Below, one piece after another: positions 22,043 through 29,762 of a stretch of DNA of 41,415 nt (position 1 is its first letter; the number at the start of each line of letters is the position of its first letter). The translations under genes and the position numbers were made by a program. Source of the stretch: Bacillota bacterium (lineage in GTDB: Bacteria; Bacillota; Bacilli; Paenibacillales; NBRC-103111); assembly GCA_023386955.1 (NCBI GenBank), contig JAEWIS010000028.1, positions 1 through 41,415 on the forward strand. Reading direction: 5' to 3'. The notes beneath the pieces are model-generated. The model was not told the origin of the DNA. It was given only the letters and a program-made list of their open reading frames with translations, and did no database searches.

Positions 22043-22387
22043 GTGGCTGCACCCGCTCTCAGGCATGATGTGTTCCAGGCTATCGCCGATCCGACACGGC
22101 GCAAGCTTCTGAGACTGCTGGCGGACGAGGAGCTGCCCATTGCCGCTATTTCGGAGCATTTTCCTATCTCCCGCACCGCGGTGAACAAACATCTGCATGT
22201 CTTATCCGATGCCGGACTTGTCCGCTCCCGGAGGACGGGGCGGGAGACCCGCTACAGGCTGCGGCCGGAGCCTCTGGCAGAGGTCAGGGAATGGCTGGTG
22301 TTCTTCGAAGCCTATTGGGAGGACAAGCTGTCGCTCCTGAAGGCCTTTGTGGAGCAGGAGGAGCCCGCTGACACTGGGAATATGTAA
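22043..22387 (+). CDS. ArsR-family winged-helix regulator
   Basis: The 114-residue product starts at GTG with GGAGG 7 nt upstream, inside the end of the previous gene. The winged helix runs from RHDVFQAIADPTRRKLLRLLADEE through ISRTAVNKHLHVLSDAGLVRSRRTGRETRYRL. No Cys pair for metal sensing is present, so it belongs to the non-metal branch paired with AHSA1 proteins. Autoregulation through the direct repeats upstream is likely. Confidence 0.9.
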   Translation: MAAPALRHDVFQAIADPTRRKLLRLLADEELPIAAISEHFPISRTAVNKHLHVLSDAGLVRSRRTGRETRYRLRPEPLAEVREWLVFFEAYWEDKLSLLKAFVEQEEPADTGNM

Positions 22388-22402
22388 GGTATAAACAAGC
22401 AG

Positions 22403-22438
22403 AACCGCCTCCGGGAACGAGCCTGGGGGCGGTTTTTT
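22403..22438 (+). terminator. Terminator of the AHSA1/ArsR operon
   Basis: ACCGCC (22404-22409) pairs with GGCGGT (22428-22433), with further CC/GG pairs inside, and six T follow. Confidence 0.8.
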
Positions 22439-22482
22439 CGAATGCAAGCTGAGCATGATTCAACGGGAAGCTTCCGTACGGC

Positions 22483-22812
22483 CTATCCGTTTGTCAGCCG
22501 CACCAGGATGGCATCGCCTTTTGAGGACAGCTTCACCTCAGCGTAACGGACCTGGTTGACCAGATCGATACCTGTACCCTCGGGAATAAAATAATGCTCG
22601 ATGCCGAAATCAAAGCCGCGGTATCCGTCCCATTTGCCACGAATCAGCACCTCCCCTTCCTGAAGAGAACTGCCTTCCTCGTACAGCCTCTCCAGCCGGT
22701 AAACCCCCGCCCCATCGGGAGCAAGCACCAGGGCTGCTTTGCCTTTGGACTCCAGTCTGTTCCATTGTGCTTCGTCCCATTCCGGACGGGAAACTTCGTA
22801 AGAGAGGATCAC
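22483..22812 (-). pseudogene. C-terminal part of GDYXXLXY protein, cut off by in-frame stop
   Basis: The 109-residue stretch (first codon GTG 22812) begins ILSYEVSRPEWDEAQWNRL, the sequence that follows GDY in the GDYXXLXY family (PF14345). The codon before it (22815-22813) is TAA, and the one before that completes LQGD of the upstream gene in the same frame. One change TAA to TAC/TAT would give GDYVILSY and join both parts. There is no ribosome site placed for the GTG, so this part is probably made only by readthrough, if at all. Confidence 0.7.
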
Positions 22813-24675
22813 TTAATCCCCCTGCAGCATGGAGCGGGGGTCCACAGGCGCCAATTCCAGCTTAATGGTTTGGCCATGGACCAGATGCCATTCACTGCGG
22901 GCGGTTTGCGCCGAGAGAAATCCGAGCTGCAGCAGGGTTACCGCGGCTAGCAGCCATACGGTAGTGCGCCGCCGGTTTGTGCACAGAGCGGACAGCTCCG
23001 TGCTGTCGCCCAGCCTTCTTTCGTACAGCCGGGTCAATCCCAGCAAGATTAAACCCGCCAAGGCCAAACTGAAGGATTTGTGGAGCAGCTTCCAGGCCAA
23101 ATCATAATATTTGTACACCAGGAATGCGGTCCAGAAAATCAGACTGATGACATAAACCCACGTCACAGACCGGCGGAGGCTGAGCAGCACGGCGGCCGTA
23201 ACCGTCAGGAAAAACAGTCCGTTCATCAGATAATAGGCCGTTCCTTCGGTAATAAAGGTGAGGATATAAAAGACCAGTAAAAACGCCGGATACCCTCCGT
23301 ATAACAATGGCCAACGCACACCAGGCTGTTTGATGAGCAGCCAAGCGGCCAGCAGGAGTATAAGCAGAACTGCGCCCAGGGCGGAAAACACCGGAAGGTC
23401 GCCGTCCAGCAGCCAATCCAGCACCACCCAGCCCATCACCGCACCGGCAACCAGGCAGTAAATCCTCTGAACGGTGCCTGGAATAAAGACAAATGCCCCC
23501 ACCGCCGTCAGCAAGAAGAAAAGCAGAACCGGAAAACTGTCCAGGATAATGCCGGAGGACATTCCCACAACCATGCCGCAGGTCAAAAAGGTGTACCGTA
23601 CGACTCCGTTCAGCTTCCCGGCGGCAATGGCTCCTATAGTGGCAATGGCGCCTAGCGCGCACATGGCATATTCGGGATGGTCAATCTCCAGAATGAGGAC
23701 GAGGAAGCCGATGATGACAGCTGTTCCCAGCACTGTGGCAATGGCAATCGCCGCTGCCGCCAGGATCCGGGAGGCCCACATGGTAAAGGCGTTATGCGCA
23801 GAAACGGCATCGCTGTTTGGATTGTCCTCCGCCGCGGCGGAGGGAGAGGAGCGGACCAGATTCAGGAAACGGACATTTCCCCAGATAAATAACACAACGA
23901 AGATGAGGCTCCACAGAATGAAGCTTTCGTCTAGGAAATGAATCAGCAGCTCCGTATATTTTACGATGGCCAGAATGGAGATGAACAGCCCGCTCAGCAG
24001 CAGGAAGGATTTTTGACGGGTTCGGTAGTAGTAAGGGGCGGCGAATGCCAGAAGCAGGAACAGGGGCAGGTTCACCCAAACGCCCAGGCTCTCGAGAAAG
24101 AAGGAGTTGGAGGCATACAGCATCAAGCCGAAGGCGGTAATAAAGGACAGGGCTTTGATGGCCGGTGAAGCAACCAGACGGCGTTCTGCCAAAAAGAGGA
24201 TGACCAGATTCACGGCTGCTGCAGCCAGCAGAACACTGACGATGCGCCATTCCGAAATTGCACTGGAGCGGAAGCCCGGGAAGAAATACAGCAGGTAGGC
24301 CAGATGGGCCAAGATAAAGCTGAGCACAGAAAAGGGCGGCCAGCGTGTGATTACAGCTAGCAGCAGAGCGGGGATCAGCCAGACCGCGAAGAGGGTGTAG
24401 CTGTCGGCATGGGAGTTATACATTTGACCAACCAGGGCAACACCCACGCCAAAAAACAGACAGCCTGCCAATAAGGAAAGAAGGCTGAGAAACGCCCGGC
24501 CGGGTCTCCGTGCGAAGAATTCGGAGAGCGCATACATCAAGATGATGGCAGCAAGAAGAGGCGCCAGCTTTTCCCCACGGCTGAGCGCCCCCCAATTGGA
24601 TGCATAAAAGTAAGCTGCGGCAGACAGCAGCAGGCTTGTTCCCAAGGTATAGCCAAGCTGAACCGGACTCTTCAT
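22813..24675 (-). CDS. DUF2157/GDYXXLXY-type multi-helix membrane protein, truncated
   Basis: The 620-residue product (ATG 24675, GGAGGG 7 nt upstream) has about 18 hydrophobic helices. The N-terminal GTSLLLSAAAYFYASNWGALSRGEKLAPLL is the DUF2157 signature. The C-terminal end, WHLVHGQTIKLELAPVDPRSMLQGD, is the start of the GDYXXLXY domain and stops after GD. Function of the family is unknown. The stop replaces the conserved Tyr of the name-giving motif, so the gene is either recently inactivated, read through, or misread by sequencing. Confidence 0.8.
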   Translation of the reverse strand: MKSPVQLGYTLGTSLLLSAAAYFYASNWGALSRGEKLAPLLAAIILMYALSEFFARRPGRAFLSLLSLLAGCLFFGVGVALVGQMYNSHADSYTLFAVWLIPALLLAVITRWPPFSVLSFILAHLAYLLYFFPGFRSSAISEWRIVSVLLAAAAVNLVILFLAERRLVASPAIKALSFITAFGLMLYASNSFFLESLGVWVNLPLFLLLAFAAPYYYRTRQKSFLLLSGLFISILAIVKYTELLIHFLDESFILWSLIFVVLFIWGNVRFLNLVRSSPSAAAEDNPNSDAVSAHNAFTMWASRILAAAAIAIATVLGTAVIIGFLVLILEIDHPEYAMCALGAIATIGAIAAGKLNGVVRYTFLTCGMVVGMSSGIILDSFPVLLFFLLTAVGAFVFIPGTVQRIYCLVAGAVMGWVVLDWLLDGDLPVFSALGAVLLILLLAAWLLIKQPGVRWPLLYGGYPAFLLVFYILTFITEGTAYYLMNGLFFLTVTAAVLLSLRRSVTWVYVISLIFWTAFLVYKYYDLAWKLLHKSFSLALAGLILLGLTRLYERRLGDSTELSALCTNRRRTTVWLLAAVTLLQLGFLSAQTARSEWHLVHGQTIKLELAPVDPRSMLQGD

Positions 24676-24798
24676 GCGCGATCCCTCCAACGAAGTTGAG
24701 TTTTGGACCTGGACACTCCCATTCGGAACCATACTTGCTTATGTAACTATACCCTTATTCATGCCAAAAGCCACTTGCTAACCGCCGCCGGTTTCCGG

Positions 24799-26049
24799 TC
24801 AGGTCCGGCGGCTGGCTTTTCTGCGTGTGCCGCTTGCCAGGCTGACGTAACATAGCAGCGCTCCGACCTCCGCAGCGGCGATCAGCGCACCCATAGGCAG
24901 GGCGGTTCCTTGCCCGCCCAGTCCCACCAGGGGGCTGATGATTCCCCCGGCGATGAAGGAAACCAGTCCCAGCAGGGCGGAGGCGCTGCCTGCCGCATGG
25001 CCGTAGTGCTCCATGGCCAAGGAGGTGCCGGAGGTGGAGGCAATGCCGATGCTGGAGACGACCAGGAACAGGCAGCACAGGATGGCTGCAAGCCCGGCAT
25101 CCGCCAGCACCGAAGCCAGCAGGCCCAGCCCGCCGGCCAGTCCCATGGCGATGCCCGCAGCAAACAGCCGCTCCTCTCGGACCCGGCCCGCCAGTCTGCC
25201 GGCGGTTTGTCCGGCCAGGATAATGCCCAGGCCGTTCACGGCGAACACCAGGCTGAAGCCTTGCGGCGAAACCTTGTAGAGATCCTGCAGCACAAAGGGG
25301 GAGCCGGAAATGTAGGCGAACATGGCGGCATACATAAAGCCCTGGGACAAGGCCAACCCCACAAAACGCCGGTCCCGGAGCAGGTCCCGGAATGCCTCCA
25401 GCGTCTGGGGCAGCCCTCCCCGTGCCCGGCGGTCGCGGGGGAGGGTTTCCGGCAGCCACAGCCAGACGGAGGCCAGCATGATGATACCGATGGCCGCCAG
25501 GATCAGGAAGATGCCCCGCCAGGAGGTCCAATTGAGTAGCTGGGCACCCAGTATGGGGGCCAGGACGGGAGCGGCGCCGTTGACCAGCATCAGCATGGCG
25601 AAGCAGCGGGTCAGCTCGGTGCCGGTGTACATGTCCCGGACCACGGCCCGGCTGAGGACGATGCCTGCCGCTCCTGCCAGACCTTGGATCAGGCGCAGGG
25701 CGCAGAACGCCCAGATGCTTGGGCTGTAGGCGCAAGCCAGGGAAGCGGCGAAATATACCGCCAGGCTAATGAGCAGCGGACCCCGCCGTCCGCGCACATC
25801 GCTTAAGGGGCCGGCCAGCAGCTGGCCTACGGCCAAACCCAGCAGGCAGAAGGTGAGGCTGAGCTGGGCCTGGGAGGCGCCGCTGCCCAAATCCCGGGCC
25901 AGGGCAGGCAGCGAGGGCAGGTACATGTCCAGGGACAAGGGCCCAAAGGCGGACAGGGCCCCGAGAATCAGGATCAGTCGCGCCCCGGATTTTGCCCCGC
26001 TGGAGGAGGTGCTTAGATCTTTGGGTGTTGTGTTTAAGGTCTCATTCAT
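24799..26049 (-). CDS. MFS drug exporter, Bcr/CflA (DHA1) type
   Basis: The 416-residue membrane protein has 12 helices. SLDMYLPSLPALARDLGSGASQAQLSLT after helix 1 is the mark of the Bcr/CflA group, followed by GQLLAGPLSDVRGRRGPLL (motif A), RLIQGLAGAAGIVLSRAVVRDMYTG (helix 4) and NGAAPVLAPILGAQLL (motif C). ATG 26049 was chosen over upstream frames because the homologous region begins soon after it. Export of bicyclomycin, chloramphenicol or sulfonamide-like drugs is typical, but the substrate here is not known. Confidence 0.88.
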   Translation of the reverse strand: MNETLNTTPKDLSTSSSGAKSGARLILILGALSAFGPLSLDMYLPSLPALARDLGSGASQAQLSLTFCLLGLAVGQLLAGPLSDVRGRRGPLLISLAVYFAASLACAYSPSIWAFCALRLIQGLAGAAGIVLSRAVVRDMYTGTELTRCFAMLMLVNGAAPVLAPILGAQLLNWTSWRGIFLILAAIGIIMLASVWLWLPETLPRDRRARGGLPQTLEAFRDLLRDRRFVGLALSQGFMYAAMFAYISGSPFVLQDLYKVSPQGFSLVFAVNGLGIILAGQTAGRLAGRVREERLFAAGIAMGLAGGLGLLASVLADAGLAAILCCLFLVVSSIGIASTSGTSLAMEHYGHAAGSASALLGLVSFIAGGIISPLVGLGGQGTALPMGALIAAAEVGALLCYVSLASGTRRKASRRT

Positions 26050-26274
26050 GGTCGGAACCTGCCTTTCTGTTCCTACCAGAATACACCAAAGCGTGAGGGT
26101 TGAACAGGATGAATCTGCAAGCCGTGCCGGAGTCTCAGGTGAAGCCGAAGAGGGAAGCGGGGAGAGGGAGGCGGGGAGAGGATGACAGGGAGGGGAACCA
26201 GAGTATTTGGCGATACGGATTAGAGTGACCAGAGGGTGGGAGTAAACGGAAGTGGTATCCAATAAGTGTTAGGT

Positions 26275-26460
26275 ACATGAACTCGAAATATCGTGTTTAA
26301 TTTTGGAATTCGGGCCGTTGGGAGCGATCGTACTCGAAATTTCATATATAAATAGCCCGGTGCGGTCATATCGGCCGAATTATATATGAAAATTCGTGTT
26401 TAATGACCTGTTCGCGGAAATTTTCCTATTTTGTATATGAAAAATCATACACAGCTGTGT
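26275..26460. repeat. AT-rich stretch with repeated GAAATTTCATATATAA-like words
   Basis: The words ACTCGAAATATCGTGTTTAA (26281), ACTCGAAATTTCATATATAA (26333) and ATATGAAAATTCGTGTTTAA (26385) are variants of one motif at a spacing of about 52 bp. The stretch from 26050 to 26500 has no gene. The base composition is far more AT-rich than the surroundings. Confidence 0.5.
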
Positions 26461-26505
26461 TTGGGACCTCCGCCTCCTCGCGCCGATTGCCTGCAGGAGT
26501 CCGCT

Positions 26506-26533
26506 TGACACCTGTGGCAGGCAGGAATAATAT
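26506..26533 (+). promoter_or_regulatory. Sigma-A promoter upstream of the QueG-like gene
   Basis: TTGACA (26506-26511), 16-nt spacer, TAATAT (26528-26533), the -10 overlapping the first 20-bp repeat. TTGACG at 26581 before the second repeat may be another start. Confidence 0.65.
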
Positions 26534-26627
26534 ATGCATATACATATAAACCGGATGACGGGTGCTGCGAGCCTCACTGTTTGACGCAGCGAATCATTTA
26601 CGGACTATATATGCATATACATATAAA
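26531..26627. repeat. 20-bp direct repeat pair, probable operator
   Basis: TATATGCATATACATATAAA occurs at 26531-26550 and 26608-26627, 77 bp apart and without mismatch. It contains the perfect palindrome TATATGCATATA. The second copy ends next to the ribosome site of the QueG-like gene. The MarR regulator downstream is the natural candidate to bind both. Confidence 0.7.
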
Positions 26628-26640
26628 GGAGGCCACCGGC

Positions 26641-27678
26641 ATGGCACTTACCAAGGAACAGCTGATCCGGCAGCGTGCGGAGGAGCTGGGGTATGAGGGC
26701 TGCGGCATTATTCCTATTGGGGCTATGGACGGCTACCGCGATAAATTTCTCGAGCGGATGGAGAAGCTTCCGGAATCCGTGCCCTTTTACCGGAACCAGC
26801 AGAGGTTGACGGAGCCACTGGTCCATTTCCCATGGGCGAGGTCGGTGGTGGTCCTGGCCATGCCTTACGGCAAGTACCGGATACCGGAGCAGGTGAAGGG
26901 CCGTATCGCCAAAACCTATCTGACGGATGTCCGGGCGGATGCCAATACCACGGAATACCAAAGCAGTCTCTTGATGGAGGAATATCTGCAGGAGCTGGGG
27001 CTGCGCACCGCCGGCAACCGGAAGTTCGGTGTGGTGGGCCTGCGCTGGGCGGCTCTGGAGGCCGGGCTCGGCATCATACGGCGGAATAATTTTCTTTACA
27101 CCAAAAGTGGTTCCTGGGTTCATCTGGAGGCGTGGCTGACCGATGGAGAGATGGAGTTGCGCCAGCAGGAGGCATTGCCCCCATGCCCCAAAAACTGCAC
27201 CAAATGCCAGTCCGCCTGCCCCACCCGCTCCTTGTCCGCGCCATATGTCATGCAGCCCGCCGCCTGTATCTCCTACATGACCACCTTCGGCGGCCGCGAG
27301 CTCTGGCAGGAGCCTCTCCGCCATAGCTTCGGGAGCTGCATCTACGGCTGTGACCTGTGCCAGGATGCCTGTCCCATGAACCGGAACCAATGGAAGGAGA
27401 CCCTGGAATTCCCCGGATTGCCGGAGGTGGCGGAGCTTTTGGAGCCGGAGCGGATTCTGGAGCTGACGGAGGACACGTACCGGGAAAAGATCCAGCCCAA
27501 ATTTTTCTATTTATCCCCGGAAGAATTATGGAAGTGGAAAATAAATGTGTTAAACTATATGCGCAACAATTACCGGGATGGCTACCGCGACCCGATTCTA
27601 CAGGCCTGCGGCAGCAGCCATGACGGAATCCGCCGTATGGCCCATGCCGTCCGGGAGGAGCTGCAGCTGGAAGCATAA
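26641..27678 (+). CDS. QueG-like double 4Fe-4S cluster protein
   Basis: The 345-residue product has two cysteine sets: C182-x3-C186-x2-C189-x3-C193 and C233-x3-C237-x2-C240-x3-C244. They match the double [4Fe-4S] domain of epoxyqueuosine reductase QueG. Upstream, RSVVVLAMPYGKYRI and GVVGLRWAALEAGLGIIRRNNFLYTKSGSWV match its cobalamin-binding half. QueG reduces epoxyqueuosine in tRNA, but this group is divergent from true QueG and is often annotated only as a 4Fe-4S protein. AAAGGAGG lies 8 nt before ATG 26641. A MarR gene follows 17 bp later. Confidence 0.8.
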   Translation: MALTKEQLIRQRAEELGYEGCGIIPIGAMDGYRDKFLERMEKLPESVPFYRNQQRLTEPLVHFPWARSVVVLAMPYGKYRIPEQVKGRIAKTYLTDVRADANTTEYQSSLLMEEYLQELGLRTAGNRKFGVVGLRWAALEAGLGIIRRNNFLYTKSGSWVHLEAWLTDGEMELRQQEALPPCPKNCTKCQSACPTRSLSAPYVMQPAACISYMTTFGGRELWQEPLRHSFGSCIYGCDLCQDACPMNRNQWKETLEFPGLPEVAELLEPERILELTEDTYREKIQPKFFYLSPEELWKWKINVLNYMRNNYRDGYRDPILQACGSSHDGIRRMAHAVREELQLEA

Positions 27679-27695
27679 AGAGGGAAGTGACAAGT

Positions 27696-28124
27696 ATGGC
27701 AGCAGGCCATTCCGTCCATAAATGCGCATGCAAGCAGATGCGGATGACCGCCAGAGCGGTGACGCAATTTTATGACAGGCATTTTTTGCCCGCAGGGCTG
27801 CCTGCGGCGCAATTCGGGCTGCTGGTGGATATTTCCGCACATCCCCAGATATCCATCGGTGAGCTGGCGGAGCTGGCGCTCATGGACCAGACCACCGTAA
27901 CCCGGAATGTGGAGACTCTCCGCAAAAAAGGGTACGTCCAGGTAAAGCCCGATGAAGCGGATTCCCGGAAGAAATCCGTTTCCTTAAGCACGGGCGGCCA
28001 AACCAAGCTAGAGGAGGCTATGCCCTTGTGGGAGGAGGCCCAAGCGGCCGTGGAGCGGGAAATCGGCGCCGAACGGCTGGAGAATTTTTTTGAGGTGTTA
28101 AGCAAGCTGCAGCGGATCATATAG
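27696..28124 (+). CDS. MarR-family regulator
   Basis: The 142-residue product has the MarR winged helix (ISIGELAELALMDQTTVTRNVETLRKKGYVQVKPDEADSRKKSVSL). Its N-terminal CACKQMRMTARAVTQFYD segment has two Cys close together that could sense oxidation. Start ATG 27696 is preferred, since the GTG at 27687 is too close to GAGGG. It is co-transcribed with the QueG-like gene and probably represses the pair via the 20-bp repeats. Confidence 0.88.
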   Translation: MAAGHSVHKCACKQMRMTARAVTQFYDRHFLPAGLPAAQFGLLVDISAHPQISIGELAELALMDQTTVTRNVETLRKKGYVQVKPDEADSRKKSVSLSTGGQTKLEEAMPLWEEAQAAVEREIGAERLENFFEVLSKLQRII

Positions 28125-28146
28125 CACGCCGGTGCGGTGCGGAGCA

Positions 28147-28183
28147 AAAAATCCTGTCTTCCCTGTAGACAGGATTTTCTTTT
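28147..28183 (+). terminator. Terminator after marR
   Basis: AATCCTGTCT (28150-28159) pairs with AGACAGGATT (28167-28176), preceded by an A run and followed by T-rich TTCTTTT, so it may work in both directions. Confidence 0.85.
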
Positions 28184-28194
28184 GGGACTATAAT
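28166..28194 (+). promoter_or_regulatory. Promoter of the TetR operon, inside the terminator
   Basis: TAGACA (28166-28171), 17-nt spacer, TATAAT (28189-28194). The -35 box is part of the terminator's 3' arm, a tight packing of two signals. Confidence 0.65.
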
Positions 28195-28207
28195 GACTTC
28201 ATAGTCA
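28194..28207. promoter_or_regulatory. Putative TetR operator
   Basis: TGACT-TCAT-AGTCA is a perfect inverted repeat next to the -10 box; a wider repeat GACTAT...ATAGTC spans 28186-28206. Confidence 0.6.
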
Positions 28208-28226
28208 GTGATTAAGGAGTCATCGA

Positions 28227-28826
28227 ATGAAGAAAACAACGCGCCAATTGCAGAAGGAAGAGACTAGAACGGCGCTTTTGAAGGCTGCCTATGACGTTTT
28301 CTCCTCCCAGGGTATTCAAGCCGCCCGGATGGCCGATATTGCCAAGGCGGCAGGGGTTTCCCACGGCACGGTGTTCCTCCATTTTCCCACACAGGAGCGG
28401 CTGGTTGCGGAGGTGCTGGAAACCTACTGCGGTGAAATTATCCAAGACACCCACCTGTCGGCGGTTTCCTGCCGGACGCTCCGGGAGTTTCTTGACGCCC
28501 ATATTGCCGGCATAAGCAGGCATGAACCCTTCTATACCCGGCTGGTCATCGAGAACCGGCTGCTTCCGCAGGAGGCCAGGGATGCCTGGACCGGGCTTCA
28601 GTCAGCGGTTTCCTTCCACTTCAGCCAAGTGCTGGAGCGGGACCGAGCGGAAACGGGCGGTGTGGAAGGAGAGGCGGAGCTCCCCTTGAGCCTGCTGTTT
28701 AATACGTGGATGGGGCTGGTCCATTATTATCTGGGCAACGGGGATTTATTCGCTCCGGAGGGAGGGGTTCTCCGCCGCCATGGACAGACCCTGACGGAGC
28801 ATTATTTGAAGCTTATCCATCCATAA
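28227..28826 (+). CDS. TetR-family regulator
   Basis: The 199-residue product starts MKKTTRQLQKEETRTALLKAAYDVFSS. The helix-turn-helix is MADIAKAAGVSHGTVFLHFPTQERLVAEVL (about residues 35-64). AAGGAG precedes the ATG. It leads a four-gene operon with a small winged-helix protein, a carboxymuconolactone-decarboxylase-like protein and a zinc-ribbon protein. The 17-bp gap to the next gene contains its ribosome site. Confidence 0.9.
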   Translation: MKKTTRQLQKEETRTALLKAAYDVFSSQGIQAARMADIAKAAGVSHGTVFLHFPTQERLVAEVLETYCGEIIQDTHLSAVSCRTLREFLDAHIAGISRHEPFYTRLVIENRLLPQEARDAWTGLQSAVSFHFSQVLERDRAETGGVEGEAELPLSLLFNTWMGLVHYYLGNGDLFAPEGGVLRRHGQTLTEHYLKLIHP

Positions 28827-28843
28827 GAAGGAGCTGATCTGCC

Positions 28844-29062
28844 ATGGCGTTGCGGAGAACGCAAACTGACCCTATTCCCCTGAAGGCCAAGCTATGCTAC
28901 GAGCATCTGGGAGGGACGTTGGGCAACCGGCTGTTCGAACGGCTTTTGGAGCTGGGCTGGTTTCAACGGGATGAGGAGAATCCCAAGCATTATTGTCTGA
29001 CAGAGCTGGGAGTAGAGGGTTTGAAAGATTTGGGAGTGAATCCATTCGAGGGGAAGCGGTAA
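28844..29062 (+). CDS. Small winged-helix protein like the C-terminal half of ArsR regulators
   Basis: The 72-residue protein, AKLCYEHLGGTLGNRLFERLLELGWFQRDEENPKHYCLTELG, matches the second half of certain ArsR regulators (CYDHLAGRLG...L-x-x-G). It has no recognition helix before it. It could be a remnant of a larger regulator or a free ligand-binding module. AGGAG is upstream of the ATG and the frame is intact. Confidence 0.65.
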   Translation: MALRRTQTDPIPLKAKLCYEHLGGTLGNRLFERLLELGWFQRDEENPKHYCLTELGVEGLKDLGVNPFEGKR

Positions 29063-29064
29063 TC

Positions 29065-29385
29065 ATGTCCAGTAAAAATGCGTTCCAACTATTCCGGGAG
29101 GAGGCGCCGGATGCGGCCAAGGCCTTCGACCAGCTGATCGGCACCCTGTCCCACACGTCCTTGGACGATAAGGTGCGGCAGCTGATCTACATCGGCATTA
29201 AGGCCTCGCGGGGGGAAGCGGGAGCGGTGGCGGCACATGTGCCCATGGCTAAACGGGCGGGAGCAACCCGGGAGGAGATCCGGGACACCATCGTGATGAC
29301 TCTGACCGTCAGCGGTGTAACGGGGATTACCCAGTGCCTGGGGCTGGCATTGGAGGCGTACGACTCGGTTCAGCTGCCTGGCTGA
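29065..29385 (+). CDS. Carboxymuconolactone decarboxylase/AhpD-like protein lacking CxxC
   Basis: The 106-residue protein FQLFREEAPDAAKAFDQLIGTLSHTSLDDKVRQLIYIGIKAS...AHVPMAKRAGATREEIRDTIVMT fits the CMD fold and its length. The position of the redox CxxC in AhpD-like members reads EAGAVAAH, with no Cys at all. Thus a thiol peroxidase role is unlikely. It starts 2 bp after the previous stop, so it is coupled in translation. Confidence 0.8.
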   Translation: MSSKNAFQLFREEAPDAAKAFDQLIGTLSHTSLDDKVRQLIYIGIKASRGEAGAVAAHVPMAKRAGATREEIRDTIVMTLTVSGVTGITQCLGLALEAYDSVQLPG

Positions 29386-29424
29386 AGACGGAGCGGAGCT
29401 GCTTATAACCAGGGAGGAAGAAGC

Positions 29425-29673
29425 ATGAACATATGCATTGCCTGCGGCATGCCCATGACACAAGCCACAGATTATCCCGGCGGGGATGAAAGCAAGGACT
29501 ATTGCCGATTCTGCGCCAGGCCGGATGGAACCATGCAGTCTTATGACGAAAGGCTGGAAGGGATGACCAGTTTTCTCGTACGGACCCAAGGACTGGACGG
29601 ACAAGCCGCCCGTGGCATTGCGGCACGCACCATGGCCAAGCTGCCGGCTTGGAAGAGCGCAGCACCAAATTAA
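29425..29673 (+). CDS. Putative zinc-ribbon protein (PF12674-like)
   Basis: The 82-residue protein has CIACGMPM at residues 4-11 and YCRFCARPDG at 26-35, two Cys-x2-Cys knuckles that would hold one zinc. The C-terminal part, MTSFLVRTQGLDGQAARGIAARTMAKLPAWK, is typical of this small family. Function is unknown. GGGAGGAAG precedes the ATG, and a strong terminator follows. Confidence 0.8.
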   Translation: MNICIACGMPMTQATDYPGGDESKDYCRFCARPDGTMQSYDERLEGMTSFLVRTQGLDGQAARGIAARTMAKLPAWKSAAPN

Positions 29674-29703
29674 ATCTGCCGGCTGCAGCCTGCCGGACAA
29701 CAT

Positions 29704-29746
29704 AAAAACCCCCGGAGCCCTCCACAAGAAGGGCCGGGGGTTTTTT
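29704..29746. terminator. Bidirectional terminator between convergent operons
   Basis: AAAACCCCCGGAGCCCT and AAGGGCCGGGGGTTTTTT form a long GC-rich stem with A and T runs at both sides, serving both the zinc-ribbon operon and the ABC exporter from the other strand. Confidence 0.85.
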
Positions 29747-29762
29747 GGCGCTTACAAGGCGC

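Noticed and set aside
24780..24820. Terminator formed by GCCGCCGG / CCGGCGGC at the end of the Bcr/CflA gene
   Set aside because: The stem overlaps the last codons and no T run follows on the gene's strand.
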